Counted from the stretch's first letter, positions 1-9,084 are shown. The stretch: 64,000 bases of DNA from Prorocentrum cordatum (GCA_963575745.1 CAUYUJ010008147.1:245426-309425), one strand, 5' to 3'. The notes: a model not told the origin generated them from the sequence alone. Program-made: numbers and translations.

Positions 1-100
1 GCCGCCCCCGCCGCCCCCGCCGCCGCCGCCGCCGCCGCCGCCGCCCCGCCGCCGCCGCCGCCGCCCCGCCGCCGCCGCGTCGTCGTCGTCGTCGTCGTCG

Positions 101-189
<89 letters not shown>

Positions 190-190
190 T
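1..190. repeat. GCC and TCG trinucleotide tracts
   Basis: Positions 1-75 are nearly pure CCG/GCC with a few CCCG interruptions. Positions 76-190 are nearly pure TCG/CGT. The tract runs off the left edge, so its full size is unknown. Open frames through it are low-complexity artefacts. Confidence 0.95.
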
Positions 191-339
191 GTCCTAGCAG
201 CCGTCGCCTCCGTCCTCGTCCTCAGGCTTCCCCTCCTTCGGGAGGAGGGCCCCTGGCGGAGGCGGCACGGCGGCGTGCCCCCCACAGGCTGCTTCCATAC
301 CGTGTACTACGGGGACTTTGCGCAGGACCGGGCGCCGCC

Positions 340-531
340 GCTGCCGCCGGTGCGGACAGTGGTGCGGACAGTGGTGGGGACGGTGGGGACAGCGGGACAG
401 TGGTCGGGACAGTGGGACGCTGGTGGAGACGGTAGTGGTGGGGACAGTGGTGAAGGCGATGGTGAGGACAGTGGTGGGAGAGTAGTACAGTGGGGAACAG
501 GGTGGGGACAGTGGGGACAGTGGGACAGTGA
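340..531. repeat. GGGACAGTGG minisatellite, left arm
   Basis: Degenerate tandem units of about 10-14 bp built on GTGGGGACAGTGGG. The array stops at 531, where the spliced-leader-headed retrotransposon begins, and resumes after the element at 6927. It is therefore one array split by an insertion. The G-runs give it G-quadruplex potential. Confidence 0.9.
515..531. repeat. Probable target-site duplication, left copy
   Basis: GGACAGTGGGACAGTGA lies immediately 5' of the spliced leader, and the identical 17 bases recur at 6927-6943. The final GTGA differs from the usual GTGG of the array, which makes a true duplication more likely than chance repeat identity. Because the flank is itself repetitive, the exact boundaries stay uncertain. 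Confidence 0.7.
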
Positions 532-553
532 TCCGTAGCCATTTTGGCTCAAG
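532..553 (+). other. Dinoflagellate spliced-leader sequence
   Basis: All 22 positions match the universal dinoflagellate spliced leader (D-CCGTAGCC followed by ATTTTGGCTCAAG, where D is any base but C); the first base here is T. It is not a spliced-leader RNA gene, because the leader is followed by TTCCAACG and not by a GT donor and SL-RNA intron. It sits exactly at the junction between the minisatellite and the retrotransposon. It is best read as the trans-spliced 5' end of the mRNA that was reverse transcribed to make this copy. Confidence 0.95.
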
Positions 554-580
554 TTCCAACGCTGCTCCCGACGTTGGAGC

Positions 581-1820
581 TTGACTGCAGCCAATGGGGC
601 GGCTCAAGGCCTCCGTGCTTTCAGATTTCTACACTGTGCTCACCCCCAGTGCCTGCCCAGGCTGGGTGAGCAGGAGTTCTGGCACCTTCCTATCGGCGGC
701 GCTGTGTCCATGGGCTCGAGAGATGTCCTCTTGGGGCCGAGGAAGCCGCTGTGGGCTTGCACAAAGTGCCATCGCTCTGGCAACTGGGCGTCTCGCATCA
801 AGTGTGCCTGCGGTGCGGTGGCGCCGCCATCGGTCCAGAAAAGTGCGAAAGCTGCCCACGAGCAGATGGTCGCAGGTGGTGCCAACAAGGGTGCGCAGCC
901 GAAAGGTCAATGGAGTACGGGCAGCCCGCTCGACGCCACGCTCAGGAAGATCTTGGGTCGGTTGGAGGGCCTCGAGAAGAAGTCGGCACCGTACTCTACG
1001 TCCTCACCTCCCCCGCCGTGGAGGACTGAGGATGACAGCTCAGGAGGTTTGCCCCAGCCCGACGACCAGAAGGAGTCCAAGGAGAGGCTCGCTCACTGGC
1101 AGAGGGCGGCTCGTAATGCAGTCCATCAAGAAGACAAGCTGCTGGCGGAGGAGATGGCAGCCAAGATTCATAAGGCCATCAATGATGCGAAGCCCCCGCA
1201 TGTCCAGCAGCATAGCATCACCACCAGGCTCGAGAAGGCGCGCACCACGGCAGCCACGCTCGAGACGAAGCTGGCCACGGTCACGAAGAGGTGGAGGAGG
1301 CGCGCAAGATGCTCGAGGAGCGCCTCAAGTCCGCCAATGAGTCCCTGGTGGAGGCGAGGAGGCAGGTCGCGGCCCTCGAGCAGGAGGCCAAGGAGTGCTT
1401 CGCCAGGTCGCTGGCCAAGTCGGACGGACCTGTCCTCAAGCTGGAGGAGCAGCAGCTGGGGTCGGCCTCAGCGGAGTTTCGGGAGTGGTTCAGAGGGCAG
1501 AAAGGTGACGAGAAAGCCGCCAAGCACCTCGAGGCGCTGTTCGGCATGCTGGAGGCTCAAGCGGTCGCTGCTCGCAACGGCGCTGTCCCTCCTCCTGTGT
1601 GCCAGGGGAAGATGGCGATGATGGGGATGACATGGAGATCGATGAAGCCGACGAGCTGTCCCTCGCACAGGCTGCCGAGGCTCTACGACAAGTCAAGGAG
1701 CGGGCGGCATCGGCTGAAGGTGACAGTGTCAATGAAGCACGTGAGGTCCTCCGAGAGGCTAGGCGCAAGCTACAGTCTCAGCTCCAGGCGGCCGCAGCCA
1801 AGAGGCGGAAGCGTGGGTAG
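581..1820 (+). pseudogene. Retrotransposon ORF1: RanBP2-like zinc finger and coiled coil, frame-broken
   Basis: The coding signal is in frame 2 to about 1285, then frame 1 to about 1590, then frame 3 to the stop at 1820. The frame-2 part contains WACTKC then CAC, matching the W-x-C-x2-C...C-x-C pattern of RanBP2-type fingers, followed by a Pro/Ser-rich linker and Lys/Glu/Ala heptad-like sequence. The frame-1 part continues the coiled coil (KMLEERLKSANESLVEARRQ). The frame-3 part is acidic (DGDDGDDMEID) and ends in a basic KRRKRG. ORF1 proteins of LINEs typically bind the element RNA; that role is inferred here. The start is unclear: frame 2 is open from within the leader but its first ATG is at 710, while an ATG at 594 is in frame 3. 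Two single-base indels would join the three parts. I judge it inactive as assembled, with assembly error the alternative. Confidence 0.7.
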
Positions 1821-2099
1821 TACTTGGTCATCAGGTCCATGGAGTTCTGGATCGACTTCTGGGTGTACGGGTTCGTCGGCAGACCTGGCGCCTGCAGACC
1901 CCCCGAGCCATGCAGGTGGCCTAGGCCTTAAATCGGGGGAGCGTCTCAGTGGCCAGGTCGGGGAGGCGAATGTCTCACGGCATGTTAGACAGGATGCAAA
2001 GTGTGTGGCGCAAGTTTCAGCCGCTGCACCTACGGCGCCGCCTCTGTCATTGTCGGCGAAGTCAGCTGGCGCTTCCTCCTCCCCGAGTTGTACTAGGAT

Positions 2100-3408
2100 C
2101 AGGAAGGGCAAGAAAGCCAGAGACAGGAGGAACTGTTGGTTGTTTTTCTCCTGCAATGCTAACTCCTGGGCTTCTTGGGAAACTGTCCTGGACTGGCGCA
2201 TGGGGGATGTGAGGGGCCCGAGGCCTCAGTTTTGGGCTGGGCAGGAGACTCGAGTTTTGGAGGCCGCTCAGATTGCTAAGTTCAAAGGCTCGATGAGGAT
2301 GAAGGGCCTCAACGTCGACTTCTGCCCCGCAGTGCCAACAGGATCTGGTACATTAGAGACCTCTGCTGGTGTGATGGCTGGGGGCCTCGCGCATATCAAC
2401 CAGTGCACTGTATCACTGGACAGTCTGAAATCCGTACCTGAAGCACAGGGTCGAGTGATTGCTAGACACGTCAACGGTGTTGTTCCTGGAGGTTGTGTGT
2501 GGTTGTCAGTTTATTTTTACCACTCCCAGGGAGTCAGCAGGGACAACGTGGGTCTCCTCGCTGGGCTTGGCAAGTTTCTTGGGAGCCTCGCGTTACCTTG
2601 GATCCTGGGCTGTGATGCTAACATGGGGCCCCAGACCCTGGGTTTGATTTCCTGGTGCTCCGAGCTAGGGGCTACCATTGTGGCTCCATCGACGAAGACC
2701 TGTGCTGCGGGTAAGGGACAGGTGTATGACTACTTTATCTTATCGGCTGGGCTCTGCTCGTGCGTTGAGAGGGTGCAGGTTTGGAATGATGCTCCAGTGT
2801 CGCCCCATTCCCCTGTTGAAATATCGCTTGTGGGGGCTTCGCTGGACATTCCCATGCGCGTGCGTTGTGTTTGGAAGCGATTTCCGACCCAGATGCCCGA
2901 GGGGTGTGAAAGGGAGCCCGCCACCTACAACTGGTCGTGTCAAACTGGGGACACGGGAGACATGGAGCTTATGCGCGTTTGGGATCAGTGGGTGGATTTT
3001 ACTGAGCTGGAGCTGTGCCGTGTTTTTGACATCCAAGGGGCTGAGCAGGAGCTGTATGTTGGTCGTTCCTCTGGATTCAGGAGAAAACAGGTTTCCCTGG
3101 ACTCGATTATCAAAAAGAAATGGTTTGCGAACACCACGGCTCAGCTCAGAGCATGGCGCACTCTTGTTACGTTACTGGTCAAAGCGACGGCCTGCCTGGA
3201 CGACCTGTCCAACTCCGAGTATTGGCAGACGCTGCGCTCTGGCCTCCTGAAGCTGGACCAGAAGTCTCTCGGGCCCAAGTTTTTGTGCCTTGCCCTTAGC
3301 CTGCCCCAGCTGATTGGGATCATTGAGGACTCGGACGGGTCCGGTCTTGGGGTACCTTACTCCTACTGCACAATCCACCTACGAACACATGTTCAGGGAG
3401 CACTGTAG
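2100..3408 (+). CDS. Retrotransposon endonuclease (EEP/APE-like)
   Basis: Frame 1, open from 1291 to 3408, but the recognisable endonuclease starts near 2150. Motifs appear in the order expected for the exonuclease-endonuclease-phosphatase fold: an N-terminal Asn motif (CNANSWASW), a Glu motif (GQETRV), an Asp/Asn motif (LGCDANMGP), a YDYFILSAGL segment, and a C-terminal SPHSPVEISL that corresponds to the usual SDH motif with Ser-Asp changed to Ser-Pro. This enzyme nicks genomic DNA to prime reverse transcription on the target. The region from about 2900 to 3400 is a linker to the RT. It overlaps the RT frame by 95 bp (3314-3408), so a +1 shift is needed for a single EN-RT polyprotein. The start codon is not decided; no good ATG lies close upstream in this frame. 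Confidence 0.75.
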
Positions 3409-6400
3409 CAGGAAGTGGTCTAAGTGGAGGTCTTGGGCTCAGGGGGCAGTTGCTAAGGGCGGCAAGGCGGCGCATGCTTTTTCTAAGGAGCGATCTCCTG
3501 CAGTTGGCCCGCTTTCTCCGCAGGGCTGGGCGCTGCAAGGGGACCGAGCTGTCGAGGCCTTGAAGTCCGAGTGGAGCCAGTACTGGTGCAGTCATCAGTG
3601 CCCGCTTACAGCCCAGCACCACCGCCGCGCAGACGAGGCTCCCCCGCTGTCTCGGCCAGACATTGAGATATTGAAGTGGGCGCTTAGTAAGTTCAAGCAT
3701 GAAACGGGGTTAGGTGTGGATTGCATGAACCCTAGGTGCTGGTTGTTGTTGCCCCTGGACTTCCTGGAGCGTCTGATCGACCTCATGATGCTATGGGAGA
3801 AAAAGCCGTCTCTTCCTAGGAAATATGCCACCCAAATCATATTCCAGGGCAAACCTGACGGTGCTGGATTGCGCCCATTAGCGCTTATTGTCAGCGTACT
3901 CAGGGTCTGGGCGAAAGTGCGTCAGGTGGTGGCTCGTTCTTGGGAGTTGGAACACTCGGCGAATTTCTTCTGGGGAGCTAGAGACAAGGAGTGTGACAGA
4001 GCAGGGTGGCAACATGCCATGCTAAACGAGTTTGCCCGCATCCAGACTTTTGATACGGGCACGTGGTTCGGGGACCTAGATAAGTTCTATGAAAGAGTGG
4101 GGCCTGCGGTTTTATTTGACGAAGCGGAGGCTACGGGCATGCATCTAGGGCTTGCGCGTGCAGCCATTGTCTTATGCACTGGCGCTAGAGCTTTGAATTT
4201 CCAGGGCGCTGTGTCCAACCTGATCGAGGCGATGGGCACGATCCTAGCAGGATGCAGTCTGGCCACCACCTTTGCCAAGGTCGTGTTGTACAGACTGCTG
4301 GTGGCGGTCACTGCTGCCTTCCCTTCACTGACGATTCGCAATGTGATTGATGATGTTTCGATTCAGGCCCTAGGGACCGCCGATTTTGTTTGTGAGCAGC
4401 TCGGGAGGGCTGCCATCGTGATGAAGGGCGGTTTTGAGGAGCTGAAGTTGATTTTGTCGGGCAAGAAAGCCAAGTACATAGCATCCTCAAAGCAGCTGGC
4501 CTGTGCTCTGGCGCTCAAGTGGGCCAAGTTCGGTTTCAAGCAGCAGCAGTATGTCAGGTCGCTCGGATGTGATGCAGTTGCTCAGAGGATTCGGCGCAAT
4601 CCCACGGCCAGGAAAAGACTGGCCAAGGCAGGGGGGAGAACAGCTAGGATTTTGAGACTTAAGTACGCTGGGGCTCTGGTTGGGAATATTCAGAGGTCGG
4701 GGCCTCAGGCATGTGGGCTCTGGGGATCGGCTGTGGCGGGGCTGACTCCCAGACAACTGCATAATATGAGGTTGTCGGCTTCCAGGAGCCTTTGCAAAGA
4801 TAAAGCTGGAGCTCTTATGTCGTTCAGACTTCGGTCGTTTCCTGCGGGGGCCTCTATGGATCCTTACGTTATTTGCCATGGCAATGTTATATATCAATGG
4901 TGTCGTGCTGTATGGGATGGGGCTCCTGGGCTCCACATCATCCAGAAGGTATTTGAGAAGGCTTCAGATGACCTTTGGAGATCCAGAAGGCCTTGGCATG
5001 TCTGTACGTCGCCTGCGCACGTGTACCTACTGACTACGGCTGAGCTGGGTTGGAGACCGCTCACGGCCAGGAAGGTGCGGCTCTGTGACGGAGAAATGAT
5101 CGACATGCTGGAGCTTGCGCCACTGGCAGTCATAATGCTGGCTGAACGTGATGCAGGACACTGGGCTGACAAAAGGGCCCTCATGAAACGCCCCAAGTGC
5201 AGCGCTGTTTGGTGTAGGCCTGTCTATTGGGAGGGGGCCAAGAGTCTGATGTCGGGCAAAACCTCGATGACCTGGACCAAGCACCACCAAGCGTGTGCCA
5301 GGAACACCTTCTCCCTGGGGACCTGGACACAGGCTCGCCTTAAGGACCGTGGGCTTTCTGATGAGGACCTCTGCCAGCTCTGCCGTGCCGAACGAGGAAC
5401 GCTATATCACGGGCGTTTCAGGTGCGAGGCTTTCCTGGAGGACAGAGGAGTTCACCTCTCGGAGCAATGCTTGATGGCCGCCCGCCATGCGCGTGACATG
5501 AACCAGGACCTGGAAAAGTTCGCTGCAGGAGTGCTACCCTACCCCAAAGAACTGATTCCCCAGGCCCTAGGTAGAGATGAATGTTCTATCTGTTGGTTTA
5601 ACAAGCCCGCTTCTGGTAAACTCCAGGGCTTGATTTTCTCGGATGGGTCCGCGGTCCACCCCACCTGCGAGTTTAGGAGGCGAGCGGGGTGGAGCCTCGT
5701 GCAAGTGAACCCCCAACGGGAAATTTTGTGTGCCGCCTTCGGTCCTGTGCCTAGGGAAGTAGCGCCCAGCCAGCAGGCCAGAGATGGCGAGGACTATGCC
5801 TATAGGATGGCGGCCGAGCTTGTTGACCCGTTTTCTGATTTCGAGATTTGTACCGACTGTTCTGGGACTCTTGGGTGTGTTTGGGATAGGGCCAAAAGCT
5901 GCTCTTCCCAGAATCCCAGGGCCCATCTCTGGAGCTTTGTCTGGCATGTTTTTGAGGATGGTCTGAAGGCCAGAAAGGTTAAAGGACACGCCACGTCGGC
6001 TGACGTTCTCAATGGTGCTTGCAGTGGCCTGGAGAGGCTCGGCAATAGGCACGCGGACAGGTTTGCCAGGCAAGGGGCTGGAATGCATCCCTTGCCAGAG
6101 ATTTTTGTGCAGGCCATCGACACCTGCCGCTCGGTCCAGAAAGAGATCGTGCGATGGGGAGCGATTCAAGATGTCATCATGGCCGATAGAGGTTGGGCTG
6201 ACGCGTCGGGTTTCCCTGGGTCCGCTGGGGCTGAGAAATCGGAGCACGATTTCACCAGCAGTAGTAATAAGGGACGAATTCGAGGCCAGGTCAGGGCCAT
6301 GCGCCAGCTTTCGGCACCCTGGTGGCCAAGGGTTGACTTTCGTGTGCCAATCATCTCGGACACTTTGGCCGAGCAGTCTGGCAGCACTGAGCAGTTGTCT

Positions 6401-6862
6401 GAGCTTGCGTTGCTGTCCCGCCTCCAGGGACACAACCTTTGCAAAGCAAAGGTCTTCGTGGGGGATGGGAGTCGGGCTGCTGGTAGTGGGTGGGTGATGT
6501 CATGCATCTGCTGCGGAGGCTATGCGTGGGCTGGTGTGGCCTCGCTAGCCAATAGATGCCCAGGCCACCCCCCCACCAAGGACCTCAGACGACAGAGGAC
6601 GAGGTTCGCCAAAGGGGACTTCCCCAGCTGGGCTCGGCAGTACAAGGGTTGGTCGGTCACAGGCCACCGATCGCCCACCCCGTTGGATTTGGTGTCCCTG
6701 GTCCGTGCGTCGCACAAAGGGGTCCAACTTTCAGGGGGGGCTGAGCCTGAGGCTTGTGGTTTAATTGATGGTCTGTGGGAGGAGAAGTGGACACCTGGTC
6801 AGCTCCTCACCTTTTTTGGCCTGGTTTTGCCAGCTGGGGCTGATCAAGGTATTGGGTCCTAA
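3314..6862 (+). CDS. Retrotransposon reverse transcriptase-RNase H polyprotein
   Basis: Frame 2, 1,182 codons, with no internal stop. Fingers: FQGKPDGAGLRPLALI. Motif A: FGDLDKFYERV (catalytic Asp near residue 254). Motif B: AGCSLATTFAK. Motif C: RNVIDDVSIQ (catalytic Asp pair near 346-347, with Ile in place of the usual Tyr/Ala-x). A thumb/connection region follows. A zinc knuckle C-x2-C-x8-H-x4-C lies around DLCQLCRAERGTLYHGRFRC. RNase H follows with FSDGS (about 777), DGEDYAYR, ICTDCSG, KGHATS and GNRHADRFA (about 910), so all acidic catalytic positions are present. The C-terminal extension has a further CICC...CPGH cluster. The role is target-primed reverse transcription and removal of RNA from the hybrid. 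The first residues are uncertain because of the frame change from the endonuclease. The polymerase looks competent; the endonuclease join does not, as assembled. Confidence 0.9.
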   Translation: MGSLRTRTGPVLGYLTPTAQSTYEHMFREHCSRKWSKWRSWAQGAVAKGGKAAHAFSKERSPAVGPLSPQGWALQGDRAVEALKSEWSQYWCSHQCPLTAQHHRRADEAPPLSRPDIEILKWALSKFKHETGLGVDCMNPRCWLLLPLDFLERLIDLMMLWEKKPSLPRKYATQIIFQGKPDGAGLRPLALIVSVLRVWAKVRQVVARSWELEHSANFFWGARDKECDRAGWQHAMLNEFARIQTFDTGTWFGDLDKFYERVGPAVLFDEAEATGMHLGLARAAIVLCTGARALNFQGAVSNLIEAMGTILAGCSLATTFAKVVLYRLLVAVTAAFPSLTIRNVIDDVSIQALGTADFVCEQLGRAAIVMKGGFEELKLILSGKKAKYIASSKQLACALALKWAKFGFKQQQYVRSLGCDAVAQRIRRNPTARKRLAKAGGRTARILRLKYAGALVGNIQRSGPQACGLWGSAVAGLTPRQLHNMRLSASRSLCKDKAGALMSFRLRSFPAGASMDPYVICHGNVIYQWCRAVWDGAPGLHIIQKVFEKASDDLWRSRRPWHVCTSPAHVYLLTTAELGWRPLTARKVRLCDGEMIDMLELAPLAVIMLAERDAGHWADKRALMKRPKCSAVWCRPVYWEGAKSLMSGKTSMTWTKHHQACARNTFSLGTWTQARLKDRGLSDEDLCQLCRAERGTLYHGRFRCEAFLEDRGVHLSEQCLMAARHARDMNQDLEKFAAGVLPYPKELIPQALGRDECSICWFNKPASGKLQGLIFSDGSAVHPTCEFRRRAGWSLVQVNPQREILCAAFGPVPREVAPSQQARDGEDYAYRMAAELVDPFSDFEICTDCSGTLGCVWDRAKSCSSQNPRAHLWSFVWHVFEDGLKARKVKGHATSADVLNGACSGLERLGNRHADRFARQGAGMHPLPEIFVQAIDTCRSVQKEIVRWGAIQDVIMADRGWADASGFPGSAGAEKSEHDFTSSSNKGRIRGQVRAMRQLSAPWWPRVDFRVPIISDTLAEQSGSTEQLSELALLSRLQGHNLCKAKVFVGDGSRAAGSGWVMSCICCGGYAWAGVASLANRCPGHPPTKDLRRQRTRFAKGDFPSWARQYKGWSVTGHRSPTPLDLVSLVRASHKGVQLSGGAEPEACGLIDGLWEEKWTPGQLLTFFGLVLPAGADQGIGS

Positions 6863-6926
6863 GCTGTGTATGTTGTTAGGGGCAGGTGGCACTGACACCT
6901 GTCTCCATAGAGAACAGAACAGAACA
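6863..6926 (+). other. Retrotransposon 3' UTR and GAACA tail
   Basis: After the RT stop there are about 50 bp of unique sequence, including a small GGCACTGACACC inverted word. The element then ends in three GAACA units (AGAACAGAACAGAACA). There is no poly-A. A short tandem-repeat tail is a known 3' end type for some LINE clades. The tail runs directly into the GGACAGTGGG array. Confidence 0.65.
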
Positions 6927-7612
6927 GGACAGTGGGACAGTGATGGGGGCAGTGGGGACGGTGGGACAGCACAGTGGGACAGCGGCGGGGACAGTGGGAC
7001 AGTGGTGGGTACAGTGGGACAGTGGTGGGAGCCTTGAGGAAAGTGGGGAGAGTGCGACCGTGGTGGGACAATGGTGGGGAGAGTGGTGACAGTGAGACAC
7101 TGGTGGGGGCACTGGTGGGGACAGCGGGGACAATGGTGGGAACAGTGGGGACAGTGGGACAGTAGTGGGGACGGTGGTGGTGGGGACACTGGTGTGGGGA
7201 CAGCGGGAATGTGGTGGAAACAGTGGGGCAGTGGAGGGTACAGTGGTGGTGGGGACAGTGGTGAGGGCGGTGGCGAGGGCGGCGGTGGGATAATGGGACA
7301 GAGGTACAGTGGGGACACTGGCGGGGACAGTGGGGACTGCGGTGGGAACAGTGGGACAGCTCAGTGGGACAGCGGCGGGGACAGCGGGACAGTGGGACAG
7401 TGGGGGCAGTGGGACAGTGGTTGGGGCCGTAGAGAAAGTGGGGAGAGTGGAACCGTGGTGGGAACAGTGGTGGGGACAGTGGGGACAGTGCGGCATTGGT
7501 GGGGGCACTGGTGGGGACAGTGAGGACGGTGGTGGGAACAGTGGGGCTAGTGGTGGTGAGGACAGTGGTGCTGGGGACAGCAGTGGGGGATGTGGTGCGG
7601 ACGGTGGTAGGG
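6927..7612. repeat. GGGACAGTGG minisatellite, right arm
   Basis: About 690 bp of degenerate GTGGGGACAGTGGGACAGTGG units, the same family as 340-531. The first 17 bases duplicate 515-531. Several frames are open on both strands because the unit lacks stops; none looks like a protein. Confidence 0.9.
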
Positions 7613-7649
7613 GCCCACGATTCGTTTGCTGGCGGTGAGCGTGGGGGGG

Positions 7650-7980
7650 GGGGAGGGGTTCGAACCAGTAGTGACCCCCCCGGTTTTCGAGAGGGGGGTT
7701 ACACCCCCCCGTTTTCGAGGGGGGGGATGTTTGAACCCGAAGTGACCCTTACCGGTTTTCTAGGGGGGGGGAGGGGGGTTCGAAGCAGTAGTGAGCCCCT
7801 CTCGGTTTTCTGGAGGGGTGGGGGTTGGGTTCGAACCAGTAGTGACCCCCCTCTGTTTTATGGAAGGGGGGGGGAGGGGTTCGAATGGAGTGATCCCCCG
7901 GTTTGGGAGGGGGGAGGGGGGGGGGTGTTCGAACGGTAGTGACCCTATCCCGGTTTTCCGGAGGGGGGGGGGGGTTAAGG
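7650..7980. repeat. About 50-bp minisatellite with TTCGAA cores
   Basis: Units contain a G-run, GGTTCGAACCAGTAGTGAC, a C-run, and CGGTTTTC. TTCGAA cores begin near 7659, 7779, 7830, 7880 and 7928, so spacing is close to 50 bp in the better-preserved part. The GGTTCGAA word resembles a tRNA T-arm or B-box, but no acceptor stem or anticodon arm accompanies it. Confidence 0.8.
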
Positions 7981-8261
7981 GACGGGGAGTTTGCCGGGGA
8001 AAAGAGGGGGGTTCGCAGGGGGGGGGATTTCGGGGGCGGGGACCTCGGGTTCCGAAGGAAGTGGGGGGACTTTTCCACAGTAAAGCGGCGGTGGATCACG
8101 CTCTCTCCCATATGTCTATGCCATCTACCGCACGTTTTTTTTTCTTATTGTTTTGTTTTGTTCTGTTGTTTTTTTTCACATTTTTTCAGTAGACGCCACG
8201 GAGTCGCCAGCGGAATCGTTCGACGTTGTCCGGGCTGCCGAGATGCATCAGAGTTGATGGG

Positions 8262-8312
8262 TTTTTATATATATTATATATATATCTATTATATATATAT
8301 ATATATATTTAG
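8262..8312. repeat. TA dinucleotide tract
   Basis: Two runs of TA repeats with short interruptions, embedded in about 400 bp (8200-8720) in which I see no gene or other structure. Confidence 0.85.
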
Positions 8313-8720
8313 GCGAAAGTTTGGCTGGAGGGTTTCCTCACATTAGATCGCCAAACCATGATGCAGCGGGTCGCGCGGATACAGCACGTGCAGCCTAATA
8401 GATTTCTGAGGCGCTTCTTCTTGATCAGGCGTTGGGCGGGCAGAGTGTCACAAGGACATTTGGAGCCATATTTTATTGCCACCGCGTTTGAATTGTAGAT
8501 CGCTCGCGCTCTGCTGCCATCTGGGGCTCATTAGCGGATAGACGAGCCTACAGGTGAAACTCGTCTCAGCGCAGGGCTGGTTTCTTGCACCTTGCGATGG
8601 CCACGCCGAAGCAGCACCATGGGCCACCGATCTCGGGGGCCCGGGCTCCTTCGCCGATCACGATGGACGAGATGTATCGAGCCCTTACCAGACGAGCCAT
8701 CCAGGGAAAGTGCATGAAGT

Positions 8721-8856
8721 TTCGAAGATCCGCGCGGATTTGCTTCATTTGCGTTGGACCCCCCTGGCGGCGCCTGAGGCGCCGCCCCTGGCGCGCTCCG
8801 CGCGCCAGAGAGGGGGCTGCAGCGCCGATTCAAGAGGTCTGCCGCGAATCTTCGAA
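8721..8856. mobile_element. Fold-back element, family D copy 1
   Basis: The ends are TTCGAAGATCCGCG and its inverted partner at 8843-8856 (13 of 14 paired). Inside are two perfect 9-bp hairpins, GGCGGCGCC-TGA-GGCGCCGCC (8766-8786) and CTGGCGCGC-TCC-GCGCGCCAG (8788-8808). The left half shares about 40 bp with the element at 62819-62937 (CCGCGCGGATTT ... TGGACC ... CTGGCG). It has no coding capacity. It may be a MITE-like or hairpin-RNA-derived repeat. Confidence 0.65.
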
Positions 8857-9084
8857 CATTTAAATATCTGAATATCGTCTTCGTCGTCTTACTACTCTTC
8901 CTCGTCGGTCGTCGTCTGCTTCTTCGTCATCTCCTTCTTGCTGTGCCGCATGGGAGCTGGTCGCGGGCGGCGCCGCTTGTCCCCGGAGGCCGAAACCCGC
9001 CTGGGCGGTTTGTCTATTGCCGGACGCTTTGTTTTTGTTGATAGGGGGATAGGTCTGTGGGTCTACGGTGCCCCCCATAACCTT

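Larger units (their letters stand above)
532..6926 (+). mobile_element. Non-LTR (LINE) retrotransposon with spliced leader at 5' end
   Basis: The element is 6,395 bp long. In order it has a spliced leader, a short 5' UTR, ORF1 (RanBP2-type finger plus coiled coil), an EEP-type endonuclease, a reverse transcriptase with zinc knuckle and RNase H, a roughly 60-bp 3' UTR, and a tail of three GAACA units. No LTRs are present. A 17-bp direct repeat flanks it (515-531 and 6927-6943), so this copy appears full length and not 5' truncated. Coding continuity is broken by apparent frame changes near 1290, 1600 and 3330. Either the copy is decaying or the assembly has indels; the endonuclease/RT junction might instead use recoding. 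Catalytic motifs of RT and RNase H are intact. Among known types it resembles the EEP-plus-RNase H LINEs common in dinoflagellates; I cannot assign a clade. Confidence 0.9.

Noticed and set aside
532-553. A spliced-leader RNA gene
   Set aside because: No GT donor, intron or Sm-like site follows. The sequence continues into a 5' UTR and the retrotransposon ORF1.
5567-6433. 288-codon minus-strand frame inside the retrotransposon
   Set aside because: It is the antisense of the RNase H coding region and has no domain of its own.
7650-7980. tRNA genes suggested by GGTTCGAA words
   Set aside because: No acceptor stem, D-arm or anticodon arm at the expected distances. The word is self-complementary and sits in a 50-bp repeat.
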